The notes: generated by a model not told the origin, from the sequence alone. Positions 27,353-39,923 are shown, numbered from the stretch's first letter. The stretch is DNA of 64,000 nt from CADEEN01 sp963816315 (GCA_963816315.1 CAWFJZ010000026.1:62001-126000); one strand, 5' to 3'. Program-made: numbers and translations.

Positions 27353-29223
27353 GTGGCTGAGTCGGGGAAATTGGGTGAGGATGGGTTGAAGATTGCGCTC
27401 ACGGCTGCAGAGGAGATGGACAAAATATTTGAGTCCGCAGCGACGGCCGCTAGTGTCGGATTTGCGGTAGGGGCTGTGTTGACGGGCGGTTTAGCAGCAG
27501 CAGTTGGTCTCGTCGTCGCGTTCATCGATCTTATGACTGGGGACGAGTCAACATCTCAGGCGTTGAAACAGCTACAGGCTCAGATTACCGTCATCCGCAA
27601 TGCGCTGCAGCGGATTGATGAGCGTATGGAGGAATTGGTCGGCCAGGAGGCGGCAGAAACAAACCGACAGATCACGCGCGCTATCAATGACCTAGCGGAC
27701 GAAATTCGGCTCGCCAATATTGACGCGGCAGCGCTTGGCGGCGATCTGGAACGAGCAGTCAGCCTAGCAAACAGAGCGGGCATTACGGCAGACAAGTTCT
27801 TGCGTAGCGACTTCGATTTGTGGCGATGGACGGATGTGGTGGTTGATGGGCAGGGTGCCTTGAGACAGGCACCGCTTCGGTTCAAGAGCTGGCCGACATT
27901 GCCGGTGTATGTGTCAGCACTCCTTTCTTGGTTTGCGGTGCGTGAGAAGGTCGTGCGCTTCGGTGCACGAGAGCGTCTTGATGACGATCAAAACCGAATC
28001 GCGCGCCATCTCGCTGCGGTTTCGGTACGGCCTTTCTTCGACAAGTACGCGCCATCACCAGACTCTACCCCGCGAACGATCACTGAGAACATTAAGTGGC
28101 GTATCCGCGGTATGCCTCTAGCAAGCGACAAGCACGCCCAGAATGGCGTTTGCAGGTTCTTCTTCGAAGTACGGAACTGGATGACCGGAAGGCGCGAGAG
28201 CGGCGACGGGTTCGATCTCGTGATGGCAGAGGAGAACGCACTCTGTACGGTCGATCCGACGTTGCACGGCGTCCCTGAATTGGAGCTCAATGCCGAGAGC
28301 GTCGCAGGCGTTGAGCATCTTCTCTTGATGGCCGACACGTTGGAACGACTGTCGCGGACGGGAACCCTCCGACAACAGTTCATCGGCGTCTTCCCGACGG
28401 GGCCGACGCACAAGCCAGCGACTTTCTATGTTGTTCACATCAACGGCAAGCTGAACTGGTACAAGAACTTCGAAGCCGCAACGCCCGGCGGATCGACGCA
28501 TTGGGAAGGGCCCGTGGAGGTCGGCGAGGGCTGGAGCGGCCAACGAGCGGTCTTCAACGGCGGCGGTCGAGCGATGTACAACATCGAACCTTCCGGGCGC
28601 TTCGTCTGGCGTGGCCATGAAGGACACTTCAGCGGCGCGGCTCAGTGGCGGGGTGAGACCGTTCTGGCGCACGACTGGAATGCCTACGAAACCGTATTTC
28701 CCGGCGGCGAGTCCATCATCTACGGTATCAAGCCGAGCGGCGAGCTAGTCTGGAATCGACACGACGGGGCAATCACCGGTCGCAACGCATGGGCGCCCCC
28801 ACAGGAGGCCGATCGGGCTGGACAGGCTTTCGGAAGGTCTTTTCGGGCGGCAGGGCGTGATCTACACCATTGCGCCTGATGGCAGCTCACGCGCCACGAT
28901 CATACGGGCTATCTCGTGGGCACGTTTGAATGGGAGAACTCCAGGAAGATCGGCGACGGCTTTGATCGCTTTCTCGACGTGATCGCGGCGGCCGACGGCG
29001 TGTTGTACGCGTTCACTCACGATGGCCGCATCCTGCGCTACTGGTACGGCGACCGTCCTTTCCCGATCGGCGGCGGCATCGATCCGACTACTGGACAACC
29101 GGCACCCTCTTCGAGAGCCACTTCGTATTGGAAGGTCCGATCGAGATCAGGCGTGGGCTCCGCGCCATGAGTTTCGCGTTCAGCGCGATGGAGTCGGCAG
29201 AGGCTTTCATCGGGCCCAGCTAA
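27353..29223 (+). CDS. Large protein with hydrophobic helical N-terminus and tachylectin-like repeats (candidate toxin; frameshifted)
   Basis: I start at GTG 27353 (GGAGG five bases upstream). Residues 30-61 are strongly hydrophobic with a Gly-rich turn, like a membrane-inserting hairpin. A coiled-coil-like stretch follows to about residue 115, then a mixed region. From about residue 357 the sequence turns into repeats of the type W-x-G...G-W...VF-x-GG...Y-x-I-x-P-x-G-x-L-x-W, as in tachylectin-2-like sugar-binding propellers. At least four frame changes fall after 28800, yet the repeats continue (YLVGTFEWEN, DGVLYAFTHDGRILRYW, DYWTTGTLF) to a TAA at 29221-29223. Pore-forming toxicity is inferred from architecture only. 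Codon use is more AT-rich than in the flanking genes. Confidence 0.6.
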
Positions 29224-29273
29224 GGGCGCAGCGCACCAGCGGGATCGTTCGCAAACACAAATTGGAGACTGTC

Positions 29274-29750
29274 ATGAGAGTAAAGGTCGCTAGAAAAGAA
29301 CTCGACAAATCAATCGCGCGCGACATTCTTGTCGCAGCCAGCGCACTAACTCTATTCGCGTTTATGACGCAAAGCCATGCTGGCGACAGGGGCGATAGCG
29401 GGGGCGACGGCGGCTCGGAGTTCAGATCGGAATGCCGTGCCCGTGCAGGCGAGGGAGTGGTAAAAGTAAGGGACGTCATCATCGGGTTCAACATGAGAAG
29501 TGGAAAGGCTCTCGACGCTATTGTGCCCATTTGCATCGCTCTCAACGAGCAGGGAAATGAGTGGTCGGGGAGGGCATACGAGCCGACACCATATAGGGGC
29601 GGCGGCGGGGGTGGCTATCAGAAGATTGCCTGCAAACCTGGTTACGCGGTGCGACATTTTCATGTATACACGGGCCCGTGGGGCGACAGCAAAATTGTGA
29701 AACATGTCCGCATGACGTGCCTAGGATCTAAAATCCGGCAAATGGTATGA
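29274..29750 (+). CDS. Small secreted cysteine-containing protein, unknown
   Basis: A 158-residue protein with GGAG seven bases upstream of the ATG. The N-terminus is a Sec signal peptide (ILVAASALTLFAFMTQSHA). The mature part is Gly-rich and contains four Cys, in SECRARAG, VPICIAL, KIACKPGY and MTCLG, that could form two disulfides. The alternation of Gly-rich strands with IVPICIAL loosely recalls jacalin-type or VMO-I-like beta-prism proteins, but I cannot assign it. It follows the tachylectin-like gene by 50 bases on the same strand and shares its lower GC, so the two may have arrived together. Confidence 0.6.
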   Translation: MRVKVARKELDKSIARDILVAASALTLFAFMTQSHAGDRGDSGGDGGSEFRSECRARAGEGVVKVRDVIIGFNMRSGKALDAIVPICIALNEQGNEWSGRAYEPTPYRGGGGGGYQKIACKPGYAVRHFHVYTGPWGDSKIVKHVRMTCLGSKIRQMV

Positions 29751-30256
29751 CGTTGTACCGGCGCATTTCGCTGGTACCACTACTGGGAATCAGCGGTACT
29801 CTTGCCCCAATTTTGAATGGGGAACCGGAATCTACGGAAAGTCCGGGGCTTTCGTCGATCGGCTGGGATTTGTGTGCAATGTTGTCCCGCAGTAGTGACT
29901 TCACTACCCTCCTACGTCTTCGGTAGAGGCAAACCGGCGGTTGGTTCTTCGGCGTGGATGCAGTCGTCGCTGAAAAGGCAGACCGTGCCAGGCAAGCAGT
30001 GCGGCCGCGTTGCTGACGTTCGAACACGCGGCGTCGAGCTCACCCTACGGGTCGAGCTCGCGATTCGACGCGTTGACTTGAACGATCTCGATATGAATGA
30101 AGGGAACGGTCACACGTCGGCGCTGAGCGTTCCTTCTGTCGCCATGGCAGTCATCGCCCGGCGCTGGTGAGGCTCTCAGGTGCGGCCAGGAGCGGGTGAT
30201 CAGTTCGGCGCGCTGAGCCTCGGGAGCACGCTGAATGCGGCCCGCTGCCTGTCCGC
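29751..30256. other. Intergenic region without a convincing gene
   Basis: Around 500 bases at the right edge of the more AT-rich block. Overlapping frames exist on both strands, but none has a start with a ribosome site or a recognisable product. Confidence 0.45.
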
Positions 30257-30652
30257 TCAGGGGATGTGCTGCGCGTCCGCTGGCGGGACGACCCAACCGT
30301 GCATTCGCTCCTCGTAAACGGAGATGCTCGGCGCCGGAAAGCTCGGATCGGCGAACGCTCCGACAGGGATCGCAAGGTACTCCTCCAACCCTTCGAGCTC
30401 GTAGTACACCGTCGAGCCGCAGCGGGGGCAGAAGTGGAATCTGGCGCGCGAGCCTTCGTCACCGACCCGCACGTACTCGGTTGAGGCGCCCGACAGCGAC
30501 ACGTTCTCGCGACGAAACCGGGCCTGCTGGCCGAAGACGCTGCCCGTCCTGCGCTGGCAGGCCAGGCAGTGGCAGATGGAGACGCGTACGGGCTCGCCGA
30601 CGACTTCGGCTGTGAGCTGACCGCAACTGCAGGATGCGAGGCGCTGTGACAT
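30257..30652 (-). CDS. GFA (glutathione-dependent formaldehyde-activating) family protein
   Basis: A 131-residue zinc-binding protein of the GFA/CENP-V fold. The zinc ligands are visible: CSCGQ near residues 8-10, CHCLACQRRTGS near 34-37, and CPRCGS near 82-85. The fold is shared by S-hydroxymethyl-glutathione synthase, but most members of this length have unknown substrates. The ATG at 30650-30652 is chosen over an upstream extension that lacks similarity. Cytoplasmic. It is isolated from its neighbours. Confidence 0.85.
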   Translation of the reverse strand: MSQRLASCSCGQLTAEVVGEPVRVSICHCLACQRRTGSVFGQQARFRRENVSLSGASTEYVRVGDEGSRARFHFCPRCGSTVYYELEGLEEYLAIPVGAFADPSFPAPSISVYEERMHGWVVPPADAQHIP

Positions 30653-30852
30653 ACGTTCGAAGGCTCGTCGTGATCGGTGGAAAGACGATAGCAGCCGCCG
30701 CGGCCAAGAACAATGCGACGCCGGGCGCCCGCAGCCGCTTCGAACGGTTGCACGTGCAGGATGCGTCGGTCTTGCAACCTGCCTCAGTTTTCCGTCACTT
30801 TCCCACAATCGATGCCGACGACCGTGCGTCCCGAGGCCATGAACCCGGCCCA

Positions 30853-31164
30853 ATGCACACGTCGTTGATCCATCAAGGGAATGCTGTGTTGAAAGCGCAG
30901 GGAGTTGAATTGCGTTGGCCCGGTTTTTGGGCGTTCACGTCGGCCAGCATCATGGCCGTCGGCCTGTGGCTGCTGCTCTGCGGCATCGCCGCGCGTGTCG
31001 ATCCGGGGTTGAGCCGTGCCGACTTTGCCAGTCTGTTGGCCGTGATGTGGTTGTCGGTCGCCTTCACACGCTTGGGGCTGGACCCACGCAGCAGCTGGGC
31101 TGCTGCCGCGTTGCAGTTCGGCGCTTGCGCGCTGGCCGCCTTGTTGGTGCAAGCACTGCTTTAG
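30853..31164 (+). CDS. Small membrane protein, unknown
   Basis: A 103-residue protein with three hydrophobic segments (ASIMAVGLWLLLCGIAA, FASLLAVMWLSVAFT and AAALQFGACALAALLVQALL). It lies in the gap between two genes transcribed in the opposite direction. The ATG at 30853 is the first good Met before the membrane segments; longer frames run upstream. No family is recognised. Confidence 0.5.
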   Translation: MHTSLIHQGNAVLKAQGVELRWPGFWAFTSASIMAVGLWLLLCGIAARVDPGLSRADFASLLAVMWLSVAFTRLGLDPRSSWAAAALQFGACALAALLVQALL

Positions 31165-31181
31165 CCTGCTCGCGGGACAGG

Positions 31182-33581
<2,400 letters not shown>

Positions 33582-34103
33582 CTTGTTCCTTGGGCGAACC
33601 GTCGAATCGAACGCGATGGCGAGCTCGATGCGCGTCATCGTGCGGCCGAGCGTGCCATGGCGGGTTGCCCAACGGATTGCGCGCCGTCAATGGCGCGCGT
33701 CTCGCGCGCAAGCCAGCGCTTGTCGTGCTGCGCGCTGGTGTGGCCCTGATGAAACGATCGGCCTTGGGTTAGCAGGTGGAGCGCGGGCCGGCGCCGTCGA
33801 GGCGGCGCAGACGTTTGATGCTTTCTTGATTCACCTCAGCTGCGGTCCCTGCGAAGCGTCGATGATTTTGATCGCCGACGAGTGCGAGCAAGAGACGGAT
33901 CATGTTTGCCACTTTCGGATCGAACTCCGCATCCCGGCTGCTTTTCACCACGGTCCTTTGCAGTTCCTTGGCCGGGAAATGCGGCCGAACCATGGCTCAC
34001 CCAGCGCTCCCTTGCCCCTGTGCGTGCCGCACGCGCCTGATCCCGCATGAGTGACTGCCTTCGCTGAGGGGAGCGATGGCGGCTCTGGGTCGAGCGCACG
34101 CCG
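33582..34103. other. Intergenic region, no confident gene
   Basis: A 522-base gap. A 74-codon frame on the minus strand (33769-33993) lacks a ribosome site and any recognisable motif. I see no terminator or repeat. Confidence 0.4.
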
Positions 34104-34994
34104 TCAGCTGCCGCCACCCGCCACCGCGTGCTGCGCCATCCCTTCCAACGCCTGCACCAGCGCCGAGTGGTCCATGTCCGCCAAACCGGCCGCGGCGCAG
34201 GCCTGCATCAATTGCGCCGTCATCGCCGTGTTCGGCAGCGCCACGCCGAGCGCGCGTGCGCCTTGCAGCGCGAGGTTCAGGTCCTTCTGGTGCAGCTTGA
34301 TGCGAAAGCCCGGGTTGAAGGTGCGCTTGATCATGCGTTCGCCGTGCACTTCGAGCACGCGGCTCGATGCAAAGCCGCCCATCAGCGCCTGGCGCACGCG
34401 CGCCGGGTCGGCGCCGGCCTTGCTGGCGAAGACGAGTGCCTCGGCCACCGCGGCGATGTTGAGCGCAACGATGACCTGATTGGCCACCTTGGTGATCTGC
34501 CCCGCGCCGGCCGGGCCGACGTGCGTGATGTTCTTGCCCATCAGCGCCAGTAGCGGCTGCAGGCGGGCGAAGACCTCGTCCTTGCCGCCGACCATGATCG
34601 TCAGCGACGCGGCTTTCGCGCCGACCTCGCCGCCGGACACCGGCGCGTCGAGCCAGTCGGCGCCGGTGGCTTCGACCTGCTTGGCGAATTCCTTGGTCTC
34701 GATCGGCGAGATCGAGCTCATGTCGATCACGGTCTTGCCTTTGCCGAGAGCAGACGCGATGCCGTTGTCGCCGAACAGCACCTTCTGCACGTCGGGCGTG
34801 TCGGGCACCATCGTGAAAATCACGTCGGCTTTTTTCGTCACTTCGGCGGGTGACGCGCACGCCACCGCGCCGGCGTCCTGCAATGCCTTCGGCACCGCGC
34901 TGCGCGTGTTGACGAACAGCTCATGCCCAGCGGCACGCAAGTGGCCCGCCATCGGCGCGCCCATGATTCCGAGACCGATCCAACCGAGCTTCAT
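34104..34994 (-). CDS. garR: 2-hydroxy-3-oxopropionate (tartronate semialdehyde) reductase
   Basis: A 296-residue beta-hydroxyacid dehydrogenase. The Rossmann fingerprint LGWIGLGIMGAPMAGHL opens the protein, DAPVSGGEVGA (near residue 120) is the substrate-binding motif, and K in GAGQITKVANQ (near 171) is the catalytic Lys. It reduces tartronate semialdehyde to D-glycerate, the last specific step of aldarate breakdown. The ATG overlaps the stop of the aldolase gene (ATGA), so the two are translationally coupled at the end of the aldarate operon. Confidence 0.9.
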   Translation of the reverse strand: MKLGWIGLGIMGAPMAGHLRAAGHELFVNTRSAVPKALQDAGAVACASPAEVTKKADVIFTMVPDTPDVQKVLFGDNGIASALGKGKTVIDMSSISPIETKEFAKQVEATGADWLDAPVSGGEVGAKAASLTIMVGGKDEVFARLQPLLALMGKNITHVGPAGAGQITKVANQVIVALNIAAVAEALVFASKAGADPARVRQALMGGFASSRVLEVHGERMIKRTFNPGFRIKLHQKDLNLALQGARALGVALPNTAMTAQLMQACAAAGLADMDHSALVQALEGMAQHAVAGGGS

Positions 34995-35753
34995 GATGCT
35001 TTCATCTCCTTGACGATTTGCTGCGAGCCGGCGATGAGGATGCGCGCGTCCGAGCTGATGGTGACGAAATCGAACCCCTTGGCGATGCGCGCGCGGGCCA
35101 CGTCGGTGCGGCCGTTGTGCACCCCCGCGCGCAGGCCATGCGCCTTGGCCCGGGCGAGGATGTGGTCGATGGCCTGCGCGACCGGAGGATCGACATCGTC
35201 GAACACCGGCGTGCAGCCCAGCGACAAGGACAGGTCCGACGGGCCGATATAGACCGCGTCGAACCCCTCGACCGAGCAGATCGCGTCCAGATTGTCGAGC
35301 GCCTGCGCCGTTTCGATCATCGCGAAAACCACCACATTGTCGTTCGCCGCAGTGGCGTAATCGGCGCCGTGCACGAGCCCGGCACGCACCGGCCCGAAGC
35401 TGCGCCCGCCGCGCGGCGCGTAGTGCGTGTAGGCGACGAGGCGCTGCGCGTCCTCGCGCGTGTTGACCATCGGGCAGATCAGGGCCTGCGCACCAGCGTC
35501 GAGGATCTTCATCAGCGGCGCCGGGTCGAGCCACGGCGCGCGCACGACCGGCATCGCCGGCGTGGAGTGCAGGGCCTGCAGCATGGTGAGCAATGCGGCC
35601 TCGTCGATTAGGCCATGCTGCATGTCGATCGTCAGCGTGTCCCAGCCTTGCAGCGCCCATCACTTCGGCCGAGAAGCCGTTGGGGATGGCGAGCCAGCCG
35701 TTGATGGCGGGTTTGCCTTGCGCCCACAGCGTGCGCAGTTTGTTTTCTCTCAT
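34991..35753 (-). CDS. garL: HpcH/HpaI family aldolase, 5-keto-4-deoxy-D-glucarate type (frameshifted)
   Basis: A class II HpcH/HpaI aldolase of about 253 residues. MRENKLRTLWAQGKPAINGWL opens it; near 35655 one extra base shifts the frame and the family sequence resumes at DMQHGLIDE, followed by VRAPWLDPAPLMKILDAGA, metal-ligand Glu in MIETAQAL and IGPSDLSLSLG. It would split 5-keto-4-deoxyglucarate to pyruvate and tartronate semialdehyde, which fits its place between garD and garR. Other family members act on 4-hydroxy-2-oxo acids, so the substrate rests on context. Confidence 0.85.
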
Positions 35754-35769
35754 TTCATTTCCCTTCGTG

Positions 35770-37341
35770 TCATGTCACGGGTGCGGGGTTGAACAGCACC
35801 AGTGCGTTGTGCAGCTTCCACTGCTCGGCCCAGGTTTTTTTCCTGCCGCTGGCCACGTCGAGCATCAATCTGAAAAGCTCCCAGCCGACCTCTTCGATCG
35901 TCGCCGTGCCATCGGCGATCGTGCCGGCGTTGACGTCCATCAGGTCGTGCCAGCGCCGCGCCAGGTCGCTGCGCGTCGCCACCTTGATGACAGGGCAGGC
36001 GGCCAGCCCGTACGGCGTGCCGCGGCCGGTGGTGAAGACGTGCAGGTTCATGCCGGCCGCGAGTTGCAGCGTGCCGCAGATGAAATCGCTGGCGGGGGTG
36101 GCGGCGTAGGTCAGGCCCTTGTGCTTCAGCTTCTCGCCGGGCGAGAGCACGTTCGAGATCGGCGCCGAGCCCGACTTGACGATCGAGCCCATCGCCTTCT
36201 CGACGATGTTCGAGAGGCCGCCCTTCTTGTTGCCCGGCGTCGTGTTGGCGCTGCGATCGACGCTGCCGCGCTGGAGGTACGCGTCGTACCAGGCCATCTC
36301 GTCGATCATGCGCTGCGCGACTTCGGGCGTGGCAGCGCGTGAGGTCAACTGGTCGATGCCGTCGCGGACCTCGGTCGTTTCGGAGAACATCACGGACGCA
36401 CCGGCGCGCACCAGCAGGTCGGTGCAGAAGCCGACCGCCGGGTTGGCGGTGACGCCGGAGAAGGCGTCGCTGCCGCCGCACTGCACGCCGACGACGAGCT
36501 CGCTGGCCGGCACGGTCTCGCGCTGTCGTGCATTGAGCCGTTCGAGGTGTTCTTCGGCGGTGGCCATGATCGACTCGATCATCGACAGGAAGCCGACATG
36601 CTTGTCGTCCTGCAGACAGACCACGTCGAGCTGCGCTTCTTCGCTCGCGCCGACGTCGGCGACGTTGCGCTCATCGACGATCGCGAAGCTTCCCGGCGGC
36701 AGCAGCCGCTCGGGCTGCAGCTTCTCGCAACCGAGGCTGACCACCATCACCTCGCCGCCGAAGTTCGGATTCAGGCTGATGTTGCGCAGCGTGCGGATCG
36801 GGATCTCGGCGCCGGGCGCGTCGATGGCGACGCCGCAGCCGTAGGTGTGTTCGAGGCCGATCACGTCATCGACGTTGCGAAACTTCGGCAGCAATTCGGC
36901 CTTGATGCGCTGCACCGCGAAGTCGAGCACGCCGGCGACGCATTGCACCGTCGTCGTGATGGCCAGGATGTTGCGCGTGCCGACCGAGCCGTCGGCGTTG
37001 CGAAAACCTTCGAACGTGTGGCCGTCGAGCGCGGGCAGCGCAGGCGGCTTGACGGTAGAGATCGGCAAGCCGTCCAGGCCACGCGCGTCGGGCATCTTCA
37101 ACAAGCGCTCATGCACCCAGCTACCCGCCGCGATGGCTTGCATCGCATGGCCGATCGGGATGCCGTAGCGCAGCACCGGCGCATCGGCCGCGATGTCGGC
37201 CAGCGCCACCTTGTGCCCCTGCGGCACGCGCTCGCGCAGCACGAGCCTGGAAGGCAGCACAGCGCCCGGCGGCAGGCCGCCATCATTCGCAACGATCGCG
37301 ACGTTGTCGCGCTCGTGCATGCGGATCGTCAGCGGCGCCAC
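35770..37341 (-). CDS. garD: Galactarate dehydratase (UxaA/GarD family)
   Basis: A 523-residue dehydratase with the N-terminal SAF domain (VALADIAADAPVLRYGIPIGHA), the linker GRNADGS-type segment FEGFRNADGSVGTRN, and the catalytic core motifs EHTYGCG, SLGCEK, VGVQCGGSDAFSG, FTTGRGTPYGLA. The two halves and the length match galactarate dehydratase; altronate dehydratase is the closest alternative. It makes 5-keto-4-deoxyglucarate from galactarate. Only four bases separate it from the preceding binding-protein gene. Confidence 0.88.
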   Translation of the reverse strand: MAPLTIRMHERDNVAIVANDGGLPPGAVLPSRLVLRERVPQGHKVALADIAADAPVLRYGIPIGHAMQAIAAGSWVHERLLKMPDARGLDGLPISTVKPPALPALDGHTFEGFRNADGSVGTRNILAITTTVQCVAGVLDFAVQRIKAELLPKFRNVDDVIGLEHTYGCGVAIDAPGAEIPIRTLRNISLNPNFGGEVMVVSLGCEKLQPERLLPPGSFAIVDERNVADVGASEEAQLDVVCLQDDKHVGFLSMIESIMATAEEHLERLNARQRETVPASELVVGVQCGGSDAFSGVTANPAVGFCTDLLVRAGASVMFSETTEVRDGIDQLTSRAATPEVAQRMIDEMAWYDAYLQRGSVDRSANTTPGNKKGGLSNIVEKAMGSIVKSGSAPISNVLSPGEKLKHKGLTYAATPASDFICGTLQLAAGMNLHVFTTGRGTPYGLAACPVIKVATRSDLARRWHDLMDVNAGTIADGTATIEEVGWELFRLMLDVASGRKKTWAEQWKLHNALVLFNPAPVT

Positions 37342-37345
37342 GTTC

Positions 37346-38344
37346 TCACTCGGGCTTGATGCCGCCGGTCTTGATGACCTTGGTCCACAGATCGATCTCG
37401 CTCTGCACGAACTTGGTGTAAGGCGCGGCGCCCGGGGCCGGCACGACGAAGCCCACCGATTCGAGCCGCTGCTTGACCTCCGGCAACGTCATGACCTTGC
37501 GCAGCGCCGCGTCGAGCTTGTCAACGATCGGTTGCGGCGTGCCCTTGATCACCGACATGCCCGACCAGGACAGTGCCTGGAAGCCGGGCAGCCCGCTCTC
37601 GGCGATCGTCGGCACGTCGGGGTAGAGAGGATTGCGCTGCAGGCTCGTCACCGCCAGCGCGCGCAGCTTGCCGGCCTTGACATGCGGCAGGGCCGTGTCC
37701 TGGTTGATGAACATCAGCGGGATCTGGCCGCCGAGCAGGTCTTGCATCATCGGCCCGCCGCCGCGGTACGGGATGCCGACCATGAAGAAGCCCTTGCAGT
37801 CCTTCGTGCCCGGCGGGCATTCGCTGGCGCGTTGCTTCAGCAGCTCCATCGCCATGTGGCCCGACGCGGCGTGCGTGTAGCCGTAGTTCAGTTTGCCCGG
37901 GTTGGCGCGCACGTAATCCACCAGCTCCTTGAAGCTCTTGTACGACGTGCTCGCATTGACGACGAGCACGTTCGGCCCCGAGTGCACCTGCGCGAGATGA
38001 ACGAAGTCGCGCATGCTGTCGTAGCCGAGCTTCGGGTCCAGGCCGTGAGCGACGGCGTTCTGGCCCACGCCCGTCTGCACGAGGGTGTAGCCATCGGGCG
38101 CCATGCCTTTGGCGCGCAGGGTGCCGATGGTGCCGCCGGCGCCGCCGATGTTGTCCACGATGAACTGCTGCCCGAGCTCCTTGCTGAGCGCCTCGGCAAT
38201 CATGCGCGCCATGATGTCGCTGGTGCCGCCGGCCGGGAACGGGCTGATCAGCTTGACCGGTTTGGTGGGCCATGCGTCTTGGGCTGCGGCGGGCAGACAG
38301 ACGGCGCAGGCGAGGGCGCAGAGAAGACTTGCGATGAGTTTCAT
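37346..38344 (-). CDS. Tripartite tricarboxylate transporter substrate-binding protein (Bug family)
   Basis: A 332-residue periplasmic binding protein with a Sec signal peptide (ASLLCALACAVCLPAAAQ). Family hallmarks are WPTKPVKLISPFPAGGTSD, GAGGTIGT, NYGYTHAASGH and GIPYRGGGPMMQDLLGG. It sits inside the aldarate operon between gudD and garD, so a sugar diacid such as glucarate or galactarate is the probable ligand (context inference). A segment with two Cys (ASECPPGTKDCKG, near residue 190) is unusual and may form a disulfide. Confidence 0.88.
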   Translation of the reverse strand: MKLIASLLCALACAVCLPAAAQDAWPTKPVKLISPFPAGGTSDIMARMIAEALSKELGQQFIVDNIGGAGGTIGTLRAKGMAPDGYTLVQTGVGQNAVAHGLDPKLGYDSMRDFVHLAQVHSGPNVLVVNASTSYKSFKELVDYVRANPGKLNYGYTHAASGHMAMELLKQRASECPPGTKDCKGFFMVGIPYRGGGPMMQDLLGGQIPLMFINQDTALPHVKAGKLRALAVTSLQRNPLYPDVPTIAESGLPGFQALSWSGMSVIKGTPQPIVDKLDAALRKVMTLPEVKQRLESVGFVVPAPGAAPYTKFVQSEIDLWTKVIKTGGIKPE

Positions 38345-38429
38345 CGTTGATGTCCTTTGATATCAGTGATCGCGACGCTACGCATCACAAACGATGCGTG
38401 CGACGAGAGGGGCAACCGAGCGACCGCCG

Positions 38430-38500
38430 CGGAACTGGCTTTGCCAGGCCGCTGGCGGTGCCCCCTTGAGGGGGAGGCGCCGAAGGCGCTTCGGGGGTGG
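38430..38500. repeat. Burkholderiales intergenic palindromic repeat
   Basis: The perfect palindrome cccccttgaggggg (38461-38474) is followed by a second hairpin, ggcgccgaaggcgcttc. This combination is a frequent intergenic element in Comamonadaceae and relatives. It lies between the gudD stop and the start of the binding-protein gene and might attenuate read-through. Confidence 0.55.
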
Positions 38501-38501
38501 T

Positions 38502-39834
38502 TCATGTTCGCACCATGCACGGCCGCTTCGGGTCGAACGTCCAGTTCGGGATCAGGGACTGCATCGCGGTGGCGTCGTCACGCGCACCCAGGCCATGTTG
38601 TTGGTAGAGCTGGTGCGCCTTCTCGACTTCGGCCATGTCGAGCTCGACGCCGAGCCCGGGCTTCTTCGGCACCTGCACATGGCCGCCGACGATCTGCAGC
38701 GGGTTCTTCGTCAGCCGCTGCCCGTCCTGCCAGATCCAGTGCGTGTCGATCGCCGTCACCTTGCCCGGCGCCGCAGCGCCGACCTGCGTGAACATCGCCA
38801 GCGAGACGTCGAAGTGGTTGTTCGAATGCGAGCCCCACGTCAGGCCCCAATCGCGGCAGGTCTGCGCTACGCGCACGCTGCCGGCCATCGTCCAGAAGTG
38901 CGGATCGGCCAGCGGGATATCGACCGACTGCAAAGACAGGGCATGCGTGAGTTGCCGCCAGTCGGTGGCGATCATGTTGGTCGCCGTCGGCAGGCCGGTG
39001 GCGCGGCGGAACTCGGCCATGACTTCGCGGCCCGAGAAGCCGGCCTCGGCGCCGCACGGGTCTTCGGCGTAGGCGACGACGCCGCGCATGTCGCGCATCA
39101 GGCGGATGGCGTCTTTGAGCAGCCAGCCGCCGTTCGGGTCGAGCGTGATGCGCGCGTCGGGAAAGCGCTCGTGCAGCGCGACGATGGCTTCGCATTCGTC
39201 TTCGCCGCGCAGCACGCCGCCTTTCAGCTTGAAGTCGTTGAAGCCATAGCGCTCGCGCGCGGCTTCGGCCTGGCGGACGATGGCCTCGGGCGTCATCGCT
39301 TCGTCGTGGCGGACGCGGAACCAGTCGTTGTCGCGTTCGGCTTCTTCGCGGTAGGGCAAGCCCGGTCTTCTTCCTGTCGCCGACATAGAACAGGTAGCCC
39401 AACATCTCGACCGACTCGCGCTGCTGGCCTTCACCGAGCAGCGCCGCCACCGGCACGCCCAGGTGCTGGCCGAGCAGGTCGAGCAGGGCCGACTCGATCG
39501 CGGTGACGGCATGGATCGTGGTGCGCAGGTCGAAGGTTTGTTGGCCTCGGCCGCCGGCGTCGCGGTCGGCGAATTGCTGCTGCACCGCGCGCAGCACGGC
39601 TTGCACGTTGCCGATGGGCTGGCCCACCACCAACGGCGCCGCGTCTTCGAGCGTCTGCCGGATCTTCTCGCCACCGGGCACCTCGCCGACGCCGGTGTGG
39701 CCGTCACTGTCGGTGAGGATGACGAGGTTGCGCGTGAAGAACGGCCCGTGCGCGCCCGACAGGTTCATCAGCATGCCGTCGCGGCCGGCGACGGGGATGG
39801 CTTGAAGCTTGACGATCGTCGGTGTGGCGCTCAT
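38502..39834 (-). CDS. gudD: Glucarate dehydratase (frameshifted)
   Basis: An enolase-superfamily dehydratase of about 444 residues. The capping domain starts at residue 8, with GEVPGGEKIR; at about 39362 an extra G in a run shifts the frame. In the next frame the barrel follows: NDFKLKGGVLRG (catalytic Lys), DPNGGW (first metal Asp), YAEDPCGAE, then ATDWRQL, and the catalytic His in WGSHSNNHFD. It removes water from D-glucarate or L-idarate to give 5-keto-4-deoxyglucarate. The start is ATG 39834. A candidate regulator site lies upstream at 39897-39909. Confidence 0.9.
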
Positions 39835-39896
39835 GGCAGTCGGCGGGGAGGTCGGATGAGTGGGGACAGGCCGGCACAAAACGGGCATTGCGGACA

Positions 39897-39909
39897 GTCA
39901 TCGTACAAC
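39897..39909. promoter_or_regulatory. Candidate FadR-type operator upstream of gudD
   Basis: On the minus strand this reads gttgtacgatgac, matching 11 of 13 bases of the site at 40753-40765. It lies 63 bases before the gudD start codon, between the regulator gene and its likely target. Confidence 0.5.
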
Positions 39910-39923
39910 TTGGCTTTGGCTTG

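Noticed and set aside
29817..30170. A 117-codon plus-strand frame
   Set aside because: No domain or ribosome site; it overlaps other equally poor frames in decayed-looking DNA.
33769..33993. A 74-codon minus-strand frame in the gap before garR
   Set aside because: No ribosome site, no motif and no operon partner.
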